NCBI GenBank assembly: GCA_934654765.1
Contig: CAKUGX010000112.1
Coordinates: 1 to 6,020, forward strand
Length of the DNA: 6,020 nt
DNA from: an uncultured Collinsella sp.
GTDB taxonomy: Bacteria > Actinomycetota > Coriobacteriia > Coriobacteriales > Coriobacteriaceae
Direction: 5' to 3'
Below, piece after piece: positions 1 to 4,605 of the stretch. A model generated the notes under the pieces. It made no database searches and was not told the DNA's origin. It saw nothing but the letters and a program-made list of their open reading frames with translations. How positions within the stretch are numbered: the stretch's first letter is position 1; the number at the start of each line of letters is the position of its first letter. The translations under genes and the position numbers were made by a program.

Positions 1-57
1 GAGCAGGACTGTCCGAGCAGGGAGCAAACATATGCTCCGCCACCCGGACAGGTCAGT
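1..57. repeat. Nested inverted repeat downstream of dpaL
   Basis: Two nested stems are visible. The outer one pairs CTGTCCG (9-15) with CGGACAG (45-51), and the inner one pairs GGAGCA (21-26) with TGCTCC (33-38) around a 6-nt loop. It begins about 10 bp beyond the dpaL stop codon, so it may end the dpaL transcript, but no T-run follows within the window on the minus strand. It could equally be the edge of an intergenic palindromic repeat cut by the window border. Confidence 0.35.
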
Positions 58-60
58 CTG

Positions 61-1275
61 CTAGCAGGTGGGGTACTCGCCCTCCCAGACGATGCGGCGA
101 TACTGGTCGGGGTCCGTGTCACCTTCCGTGGAGAAGCAGAGCACGGAGCTCGTCTTATCCAGGCCGATGAGCTCCTTGAGCTCGGCGTACTCGGGATCGA
201 GCATGAGGGTCTCGACCAGACCGGTGGTCACCGCGCCAGACTCGCCGGAGATGACGCGCGGGTCGCCCTTCTCGGGAGCGCCCAGGGTGCGCATGCCGCG
301 AGCGGTGACCCAGTCGGGGCAGGACACGAAGGCGGTGGTGTGGTTGCGCAGGATATCCCAGCCCAGAATGTTGGGCTCGCCGCAGCACAGGCCGGCCATG
401 ATGGAAGGCATGTCGCCGTCCACGATGCGCGGGTCGCCGTCGCCGGCGGCAGCGCCCTTGTACAGGCAGGCGGCAGGCGCGCACTCGACCACTACGAAGG
501 TGGGCGGGTTATCGGGATACAGATTGGTGAAGTAGCCCACCACGGCGCCGGCCAGCGAGCCCACACCAGCCTGGACAAAGACGTGCGTCGGGCGGTTGAT
601 GGCCATCTCGCGCAGCTGCTCGGCAGCCTCGGAAGCCATGGTGCCGTAGCCCTCCATGATCCAAGACGGAATCTTCTCGTAGCCCTCCCAGGCGGTGTCC
701 TGAACGATGACGCCGCGCTCGCAGGCGTCGGCCTCGGCGGCGGCCATGCGCACGCACTCGTCGTAGTTAACCTCTTCGATGGTCACCGTGGCGCCCTCGG
801 CGGCGATGTTATCAAAGCGGGGCTTGGTGGAACCCTTGGGCATGTGCACGACGGCCTTCTGGCCCAGTTTGTTGGCAGCCCATGCCACGCCGCGGCCATG
901 GTTGCCGTCGGTGGCAGTAAAGAAGGTAGCCTGGCCAAAGTCCTCGGCCAGCTGATCGGAGGTCAGGTAATCGAAGGTGCAGTCGGCAACGTCCTTGCCG
1001 GTCTCGTCGGCAATGTAGTTGGCCATGGCAAACGAACCGCCCAGAACCTTAAAGGCGTTGAGGCCAAAGCGATAGCTCTCGTCCTTAACGCACAAGTTGG
1101 ACAGGCCCAGGCGCGCGGCCTGGCCATCCAGGCGGGCAAGCGGAGTGACGGTGTACTGGGGGAACGACTGGTGAAAGGCGCGGGCCTTCTTCACGTGGTC
1201 GAGGCTCATGATTCCCAAGTGCTTGTCATCGCTCTTGGGCATCGTGTTGCCCGCCCACTGGATCTTATCGGCCAT
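61..1275 (-). CDS. dpaL: Diaminopropionate ammonia-lyase (PLP-dependent)
   Basis: This 404-aa protein looks like a complete member of the diaminopropionate ammonia-lyase family (YgeX/DpaL, fold type II PLP enzymes). The family converts 2,3-diaminopropionate, either enantiomer in the studied enzymes, to pyruvate and two ammonia molecules in the cytosol. Seen in the sequence: the Schiff-base lysine context LNAFKVLGG with K76; ATDGNHGRGVAW at 121-133, where D123 matches the family's second catalytic residue; the glycine-rich phosphate loop GVGSLAGAV at 237-245; SGESGAVTTG near 343-352; and the C-terminal STEGDTDPDQYRR. Length is normal for the family (about 400 aa). The ATG at 1275 is supported by AAGGAG (plus-strand CTCCTT at 1284-1289), 8 nt away. 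It is divergent from a YheO/DauR-like regulator across a spacer with a duplicated palindrome, which suggests local control. Threonine deaminase is less likely because of the length and the LNAFK/TDGNHG signatures. Confidence 0.93.
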   Translation of the reverse strand: MADKIQWAGNTMPKSDDKHLGIMSLDHVKKARAFHQSFPQYTVTPLARLDGQAARLGLSNLCVKDESYRFGLNAFKVLGGSFAMANYIADETGKDVADCTFDYLTSDQLAEDFGQATFFTATDGNHGRGVAWAANKLGQKAVVHMPKGSTKPRFDNIAAEGATVTIEEVNYDECVRMAAAEADACERGVIVQDTAWEGYEKIPSWIMEGYGTMASEAAEQLREMAINRPTHVFVQAGVGSLAGAVVGYFTNLYPDNPPTFVVVECAPAACLYKGAAAGDGDPRIVDGDMPSIMAGLCCGEPNILGWDILRNHTTAFVSCPDWVTARGMRTLGAPEKGDPRVISGESGAVTTGLVETLMLDPEYAELKELIGLDKTSSVLCFSTEGDTDPDQYRRIVWEGEYPTC

Positions 1276-1283
1276 ACGGTGAA

Positions 1284-1289
1284 CTCCTT
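1284..1289 (-). promoter_or_regulatory. Ribosome binding site of dpaL
   Basis: On the minus strand this reads AAGGAG, a near-perfect Shine-Dalgarno sequence, with 8 nt between it and the ATG whose first base is 1275. It fixes the dpaL start. Confidence 0.8.
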
Positions 1290-1367
1290 AAGTTCTCTCT
1301 TGCCGGCCCCCGCATACGCGTTTCAGCCCATTCCCATTCATGCGACTGAACTTTTATGTGGATGCCA

Positions 1368-1382
1368 AACAAAAAGTTTGTT
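1368..1382. promoter_or_regulatory. Palindromic operator candidate, box 1
   Basis: AACAAA-AAG-TTTGTT is a perfect 6-bp inverted repeat with a 3-bp centre, lying in the divergent spacer between dpaL and the PAS-HTH regulator. The same half-sites and spacing recur at 1419-1433. The right half extends to TTTGTTAG, the exact reverse complement of the extended left half CTAACAAA of box 2. Binding by the adjacent regulator is inferred from position; the binding motif of this regulator is not known to me. Confidence 0.6.
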
Positions 1383-1418
1383 AGCACTGTTCTATCACAC
1401 TTTTTGATTGGAAAACCT

Positions 1419-1433
1419 AACAAATTGTTTGTT
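1419..1433. promoter_or_regulatory. Palindromic operator candidate, box 2
   Basis: AACAAA-TTG-TTTGTT is the second copy of the box 1 palindrome, with centres 51 bp apart, close to five turns of B-DNA. Two regulator dimers would therefore sit on nearly the same face of the helix, which suits cooperative binding or looping. I cannot place the dpaL and regulator promoters with confidence, so whether the boxes activate or repress is open. Confidence 0.6.
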
Positions 1434-1552
1434 GCCGTAATCGGTACCTTTTCGCCGCCGAACGGTCACATAACACAGCGACGCTTTCGTTATTTGCGAA
1501 CAAGTGGGGTTTATGGCACAGTGAGCCCAAACTAATTTTTAGGAAGGCACCC

Positions 1553-2206
1553 ATGACCCCCGCACAGATTGAGTTCTACAAGCGCCTTGCACACGGCCTG
1601 GCGCTCCAATTTGGCCCCAACTGCGAAATCGTCGTCCACGATCTGGAGACCGATGACGTGGACCACTCCATCGTAGTGATCGAAAACGGCCACGTCAGCG
1701 GGCGCAAACTGGGTGACGGCCCCAGCCATATTGTGCTTGAGTCCATGCACGAGGGCACCACCGACGTGCACGACCGCGAGCCATACCTCACCAAAACCGC
1801 CGATGGCAAGCTGCTCAAGTCCTCGACCATCTTTATCCGCAACGACGAGGGCAAGCCCGTCGGCATTTTGGGCATTAACTTTGACATTACGCTCATGAAG
1901 GCTTTTGAGCGTTCGCTCGACGCCTTTACCGGCACCGGCGGCTCGGGCTACACCGAGCCCGAGCCCATTACCAAGAACATCGGCGACCTGCTCGAGGACC
2001 TGCTGCACGAGTGCGAGCAGTTTGTGGGCAAGCCCGCGGCGCTCATGACCAAGGACGAGCGCATTCGCGCCATTGGCTACCTCGACCGTCGCGGCGCCTT
2101 CCTCATTTCCAAGTCGAGCGAACGCGCCTGCGAGTTCTTTGGCATCTCCAAGTACAGCTTCTATAGCTACCTCAATGAGGCCAAGGCGGCAGCAGGCGAC
2201 AAGTAG
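1553..2206 (+). CDS. YheO/DauR-like PAS-HTH transcriptional regulator
   Basis: A complete 217-aa protein with the two-domain layout of the YheO/DauR family. An N-terminal YheO-type PAS domain occupies about residues 5-118, including the stretch GKLLKSSTIFIRNDEGKPVGILGINFD that is typical of this PAS fold. A C-terminal DauR-type helix-turn-helix occupies about 150-212, with MTKDERIRAIGYLDRRGAF followed by the recognition segment ERACEFFGISKYSFYSYLNE. The family includes DauR, which controls D-arginine catabolism in Pseudomonas, so a role in sensing an amino acid or a derivative is plausible. The ATG at 1553 follows AGGAAGG (1541-1547). The gene is divergent from dpaL, and the spacer holds a twin palindrome, so it probably controls dpaL and perhaps itself. 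The ligand is unknown; diaminopropionate is only a guess from the neighbour. Confidence 0.88.
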   Translation: MTPAQIEFYKRLAHGLALQFGPNCEIVVHDLETDDVDHSIVVIENGHVSGRKLGDGPSHIVLESMHEGTTDVHDREPYLTKTADGKLLKSSTIFIRNDEGKPVGILGINFDITLMKAFERSLDAFTGTGGSGYTEPEPITKNIGDLLEDLLHECEQFVGKPAALMTKDERIRAIGYLDRRGAFLISKSSERACEFFGISKYSFYSYLNEAKAAAGDK

Positions 2207-2329
2207 GCACTCGCCTGGATTGCCCCTCCCCTTTTGGGCGCGAGTTCTGGAAAGCATGAATCCAAGACCGAGCCGCTTGGAAAGTTCCATATAATCGTTG
2301 TCATTAGTATTTCGAAAGGGTGGAACAGA
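2207..2329. other. Intergenic spacer with promoter of the membrane-protein gene
   Basis: The spacer has a possible weak stem-loop just after the regulator stop: ACTCGC (2209-2214) with GCGAGT (2240-2245), enclosing GCCC (2222-2225) with GGGC (2236-2239). No T-run follows it. The spacer then carries the promoter elements described separately. No coding content is supported here: the in-frame TTG at 2234 lacks a ribosome binding site. Confidence 0.4.
2278..2295 (+). promoter_or_regulatory. TATAAT -10 box abutted by a palindrome
   Basis: A perfect TATAAT lies at 2290-2295, 34 bp before the ATG at 2330, a suitable distance for a promoter with a leader of about 25-30 nt. No good -35 hexamer is found 16-18 bp upstream. 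Instead the inverted repeat TGGAA-AG-TTCCA (2278-2289) directly touches the -10 box, where a repressor could block RNA polymerase or an activator could replace the -35 contact. Confidence 0.45.
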
Positions 2330-3316
2330 ATGGCGTTGAGCAAGGCATCATGCTCCGGTCGCGGATTGATTCCGGCAATTGGTGGACATGTGCACCGCAT
2401 GTTCGATGAGGGTGAAGACGACCTGTTTTCGCTGAGCCTTGACGACGTGATGGATGATCGCCCGTGGACCGCCGACGAACTCATGGGCGGTGGGGCTCGC
2501 CCGTCAAGCCCCAATCCCGCACTTGCGCCTAAGCCCGCATCTGCGCCGACTCCCGCGCAGCCGCCTGTTTCGACGCCCGCGTCTACGCCCGCACCCATTT
2601 CGGCGCCCACACCCGCTCCCCGCCCCGCAAGCGACCCGTCCGAGACGGCGGCATTTCTCGCTGCGGCGACGCGGAGCAAATCGGCCGACAGCACCGTTAT
2701 GTACAGCGCCCAGCAGTTGCCCGTTCCTGCGGCACGCAAGTCTCCGGTCACAAGGCTCGATGAGCCCGTTGCCCATCAGGTTGCCTACGATTCCTGGGCT
2801 GCAGCCGATCTGGATGAGACCTCTACCGGCATGCCGGCGCTCGACGTTCCAGTTAACCCGCTTTTTGCCGCCAACGCGAGCGCCGCGGACTATGAGGGCG
2901 GTGCGGCATATTCCGATTATTCCGATGGCTATGCTGGCACCGATCGCATCGAGACCGAGGATTATGGCACCGCATCGAGCGATTATCTCAACGATCCGTA
3001 CGCTGCCACGCCTGCACCGGAATATGACCCGGAGGCCGCGTCCGCGCCGGCGTATACCAAAAGCACGGGTGAAGAGCGCTTCGCCGATTATTACGCCGAG
3101 GAAAAGGCGCTGCGTTTTTCGGAATTTCCGCAGGCAGTCAAGGTTGCCTTTATCGCCATTGTCATTGCCCTGCTCGGTGTCATTGCGTTTGAGGGATTCC
3201 GGCTGTTCTCCGGCCCCACCCAAGCGGAGTCGGAGACCCAGCAAAAAGAGGACGATGACGAGTACCTGGACATCAACACCCTCAAGGGCGACCCCAACGA
3301 CGGAGACGATGAGTAG
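2330..3316 (+). CDS. Pro/Ala-rich single-pass membrane protein, unknown function
   Basis: A 328-aa protein I do not recognise as a named family. Visible parts are an N-terminal segment with an acidic patch (DEGEDDLFSLSLDDVMDD, about 26-43); a low-complexity Pro/Ala/Ser/Thr tract at about 57-104; a Tyr/Asp/Ala-rich, probably disordered region at about 150-260; one strong hydrophobic helix at about 271-288 (KVAFIAIVIALLGVIAF); and a very acidic C-terminal tail of about 35 residues. There is no N-terminal signal peptide. This gives a membrane-anchored protein with a long disordered N-terminal arm, reminiscent only in layout of actinobacterial division or envelope scaffolds. The ATG at 2330 is chosen because GAAAGGG (2314-2320) precedes it and TATAAT lies 34 bp upstream. 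The frame is open from 2234, but the extension has no ribosome binding site and overlaps the promoter. The gene appears to be monocistronic. Confidence 0.75.
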   Translation: MALSKASCSGRGLIPAIGGHVHRMFDEGEDDLFSLSLDDVMDDRPWTADELMGGGARPSSPNPALAPKPASAPTPAQPPVSTPASTPAPISAPTPAPRPASDPSETAAFLAAATRSKSADSTVMYSAQQLPVPAARKSPVTRLDEPVAHQVAYDSWAAADLDETSTGMPALDVPVNPLFAANASAADYEGGAAYSDYSDGYAGTDRIETEDYGTASSDYLNDPYAATPAPEYDPEAASAPAYTKSTGEERFADYYAEEKALRFSEFPQAVKVAFIAIVIALLGVIAFEGFRLFSGPTQAESETQQKEDDDEYLDINTLKGDPNDGDDE

Positions 3317-3386
3317 CGAGAGCTGAAGGCGGCCGCAGGATCTCGCATCCAGCACCGGCTTCTAAGTGCTGTCTTGTTATCCAGCT
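3317..3386. other. 3' flank of the membrane-protein gene with weak stem-loops
   Basis: Two modest inverted repeats follow the stop codon. GCGAGA (3316-3321) can pair with TCTCGC (3341-3346) around a GC-rich loop containing GCGGCCGC, and CAGCAC (3350-3355) can pair with GTGCTG (3366-3371), followed by TCTTGTTAT. The second could be a weak intrinsic terminator for the upstream gene, but its stem is short and its T-tract is interrupted. Confidence 0.3.
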
Positions 3387-3466
3387 ACACTTTTCCGGAT
3401 AATTTGCCTATCGAATTTGACACTTTTCCGTACTTTTAAACGGCTGATTTCGACACTTTTCCGGAT
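3387..3466. repeat. Three ACACTTTTCCG repeats at exact 33-bp spacing
   Basis: ACACTTTTCCG occurs at 3387-3397, 3420-3430 and 3453-3463, so each copy starts 33 bp after the last. Copies 2 and 3 share a preceding G and a T-rich left flank, and copies 1 and 3 continue with GAT. The bases between the copies are not conserved. Short direct repeats at fixed spacing like this are seen at ends of IS21-type elements, where the transposase binds, and also in operator arrays. No transposase gene is in the window, so this would be a solo end, a derelict element or a protein-binding array. Confidence 0.65.
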
Positions 3467-3492
3467 GAAAGCCGAATAATCACTTGGGAAAC

Positions 3493-3535
3493 CAACGCCA
3501 TCCGCGCGTCATTTCGCGGATGGCGTTGATTTCTG
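3493..3535. terminator. Strong perfect hairpin, possible bidirectional terminator
   Basis: CAACGCCATCCGCG (3493-3506) pairs perfectly with CGCGGATGGCGTTG (3515-3528) around the 8-nt loop CGTCATTT. Beyond one mismatch the stem extends by GAAA (3488-3491) with TTTC (3530-3533). A short, T-poor tail (ATTTCTGT) follows. It is probably a terminator for transcription arriving from the left, but it lies about 180 bp past the preceding gene and could also be a palindromic intergenic repeat. Confidence 0.5.
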
Positions 3536-3562
3536 TCCGTACACGTTGATAGACTCCATCGT

Positions 3563-3586
3563 GCCCGCAAGGAGCGGGCGTGTTTT
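3563..3586 (+). terminator. GC-rich hairpin with T-run just before the riboswitch
   Basis: GCCCGC (3563-3568) pairs with GCGGGC (3574-3579) around the loop AAGGA and is followed by GTGTTTTA, so it has intrinsic-terminator form. The TTTT is also the start of the riboswitch P1 5' strand (3583-3589). A terminator here would act before the aptamer is made, so the hairpin may instead be a structural arm joining the outer GACTCC/GGAGTC helix to P1. Confidence 0.45.
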
Positions 3587-3671
3587 ATCCAGAGTCGGGG
3601 TAGAGAGTTGGCTCCACGATCCCGACGCCAACCGGCCAAGAGGCACGGTGGCCCTGCCAACATCGATGAAA
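3583..3671 (+). ncRNA. SAM-I/SAM-IV-clan (S-box-like) riboswitch
   Basis: The leader of the 140-aa gene folds like the SAM-I/SAM-IV aptamer. P1 is TTTTATC (3583-3589) with GATGAAA (3665-3671), seven pairs with one G-U. Then come C and the conserved AGAG (3591-3594). P2a is GTCGGG (3594-3599) with CCCGAC (3621-3626). The kink-turn-like internal loop has 3 nt (GTA) and 6 nt (CACGAT), the same lengths as in SAM-I. P2b is GAG (3603-3605) with CTC (3612-3614) and loop AGTTGG. GCCAACC (3627-3633) resembles the conserved GCAACC. P3 is ACCG-GCC (3631-3637) with GGC-A-CGGT (3642-3649). The pseudoknot pairs GTTGG of the P2 loop (3607-3611) with CCAAC (3657-3661). P4 is absent, as in SAM-IV-type members. 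P1 runs into the AAAGGAG ribosome binding site, so ligand binding should lower translation. The ligand is inferred from the fold; a variant specificity remains possible. Confidence 0.72.
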
Positions 3672-3675
3672 GGAG
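3669..3675 (+). promoter_or_regulatory. Ribosome binding site deciding the start at 3681
   Basis: AAAGGAG lies 5 nt before the ATG at 3681 and is the best Shine-Dalgarno sequence of the region. It excludes the upstream in-frame TTG at 3546, which would place the riboswitch inside the coding region. Its AAA belongs to P1 of the riboswitch and its GGAG to the putative outer helix. Confidence 0.8.
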
Positions 3676-3680
3676 TCCGT

Positions 3681-4103
3681 ATGGACAATTTCTCTGTGCG
3701 CAGTGAGCGCAACTTCCACAACCTGATCGTCAAGCCAAAACGAATGCATCTTCTAGACGAGCCGAGCGGCTACACCTCGGCTTTGGTGAAGAGCAGCCTC
3801 TCCCACCAGATGCGTTTTACGGTGCAAAAGCTCGAGGAAGAGCCCTGTGCTGCTGGCAACCCACATGTTCTGCAGATCAAGCTACTCGGAGACGACTCGC
3901 GCGAGCCGTCCAACTGGAAGCTCTTCGCCGACGGCGCATGCATCGCGAACGGTTCAGGAGAATTTGCCCGTGAATGCTTCTGCGAGGGAGCCGAGGTGTT
4001 CCTGGACCTGTGCGGCGACGCCGTACGCGCGGCCGAGCTGCGTCAGTGGAGCCAAAGGGAGTACGAGCTGCTGAGTGCCGTGCGCGGGATTGCAATGATT
4101 TAG
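3681..4103 (+). CDS. Riboswitch-controlled protein of unknown function, 140 aa
   Basis: I do not recognise this 140-aa protein. It has no signal peptide or membrane helix and looks soluble and cytosolic. It has a basic N-terminal stretch (RSERNFHNLIVKPKRMHLL, about 7-25), a probable beta-rich middle (MRFTVQKLEEEP, HVLQIKLLG, NWKLFADGACIANGSGEFARECF, about 44-100), five cysteines (C56, C87, C99, C101, C111, with one C-x-C) and an amphipathic C-terminal helix (DAVRAAELRQWSQREYELLSAV, about 113-134). The ATG at 3681 has an excellent ribosome binding site directly after a SAM-clan riboswitch, which would tie its synthesis to S-adenosylmethionine status. That suggests, without proving it, a link to methionine, SAM or methylation metabolism. 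No gene follows on the same strand, and its last 4 bases overlap a minus-strand gene remnant. Confidence 0.7.
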   Translation: MDNFSVRSERNFHNLIVKPKRMHLLDEPSGYTSALVKSSLSHQMRFTVQKLEEEPCAAGNPHVLQIKLLGDDSREPSNWKLFADGACIANGSGEFARECFCEGAEVFLDLCGDAVRAAELRQWSQREYELLSAVRGIAMI

Positions 4104-4534
4104 AAACAGAGCGGTGGCGTTATCGAACTGTCGACGCCGCCGCCTCCCCAACGCCCGTCGTGCTCAACGATCAGATCGACCTCAAGGCCCTTCTCATCTC
4201 GGAAATAATGAACACTGTTGTCGACACCGCCGTAGGTGGAAAGGAACACGCGCACGTCGCGCAGGATGAGATTCTCAAAGAGCATCCCCAGCGTTTGCAT
4301 ATCGCCAAGCAGCCGCTCAGGGGTAGCCCCCAGCAACGCCGCCGCAAGTGACGGGTCACAGAAGTAGCGCTTGGGGCGCACGCGAACGCGGGCCTTCGAG
4401 CGCACATACTGGCCTGCTCTCTCGCGCAAGCTCGTCCGAAAACCCAAGGTTTGCAGGTCACCGCTCCTGCAGCACCAGCGGGCGACGTCATCCTGCGAAA
4501 TTACGCCATTCTCAATGCAGTTTTTACGCCGTTT
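4100..4534 (-). pseudogene. Remnant of a DUF4143-type AAA ATPase gene
   Basis: Read on the minus strand, about 4145-4405 encodes a clear C-terminal DUF4143 segment: KRYFCDPSLAAALLGATPER, then GDMQTLGMLFENLILRDVRVF, then HYFRDEKGLEVDLIVEHDGRW. In intact members this follows an AAA_14 ATPase domain of about 200 residues with a Walker A motif and is followed by an E-V-K type motif of a PD-(D/E)XK-like fold. Here the ATPase part is missing. The frame upstream stays open only to a stop at 4535-4537, with no ribosome binding site and no ATPase homology. After DGRW (to 4148) the sequence turns into unrelated residues and a stop at 4100-4102, so the E-x-K is lost. It is therefore truncated at both ends and very probably non-functional. 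A short TTG-started product of 115 aa is formally possible. Confidence 0.72.
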
Positions 4535-4553
4535 TCATTGTAGGTTTTACGCT
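4501..4553. repeat. Degenerate 23-bp-period tandem repeat
   Basis: TTACGC(C) recurs at 4501, 4524 and 4547, exactly 23 bp apart. The first two units also share the pattern TTACGCC-(A/G)TT-T/C-T-CA(A/T)T-G(C/T)AG; the third keeps only its beginning. On the minus strand the unit reads A(T/A)TGA(G/A)AA(T/C)GGCGTAA. It lies at the broken upstream end of the DUF4143 remnant, so it may mark the breakpoint or be a former regulatory array. Confidence 0.5.
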
Positions 4554-4605
4554 CGGCATCCTTGGCGCGGCGCTTGCTCAACCACCGGACCAGCGAATTG
4601 CCCGG

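Larger units (their letters stand above)
3552..3677 (+). promoter_or_regulatory. Expression platform: anti-Shine-Dalgarno helix around the aptamer
   Basis: GACTCC (3552-3557) is perfectly complementary to GGAGTC (3672-3677), which contains the GGAG core of the ribosome binding site of the gene at 3681. The 3' strand directly follows the P1 3' strand, so outer helix, 3563-3579 hairpin and P1 would form a three-way junction. Formation of P1 on ligand binding would favour the outer helix and hide the ribosome binding site. ATCG (3558-3561) could also pair with CGAT (3664-3667), in competition with P1. Confidence 0.45.

Noticed and set aside
340..1407. A 355-codon plus-strand open frame opposite dpaL
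   Set aside because: It is the antisense shadow of dpaL in GC-rich DNA, rich in Ala, Gly, Val and His without a recognisable domain, and it runs through the divergent regulatory spacer.
1532..2290. A 252-codon minus-strand open frame opposite the PAS-HTH regulator
   Set aside because: It is the shadow of a well-recognised regulator gene and overlaps the regulator's own ribosome binding site and the downstream promoter.
2234..2329. In-frame TTG start at 2234 for the membrane protein
   Set aside because: It has no ribosome binding site and would put the TATAAT box inside the coding sequence; the ATG at 2330 has GAAAGGG upstream.
2454..3355. Long Arg/Pro-rich plus-strand and Arg/Gly-rich minus-strand frames across the membrane-protein gene
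   Set aside because: They come from the GC-rich, low-complexity codons of the 2330-3316 gene, which has the ribosome binding site, the promoter and a plausible membrane helix.
3417..3445. TTGACA at 3417-3422 as a -35 box
   Set aside because: No -10-like hexamer lies 15-19 bp downstream, and the TTGACA arises from the ACACTTTTCCG repeat unit.
3387..3485. The 33-bp-spaced repeats as a small CRISPR array
   Set aside because: The repeat is only 11-15 bp, without dyad symmetry, with about 20-bp intervals and only three copies, and no cas gene is present.
3546..3680. In-frame TTG start at 3546 for the 140-aa protein
   Set aside because: There is no ribosome binding site, and the extension would translate the hairpin and the riboswitch; the ATG at 3681 follows AAAGGAG.
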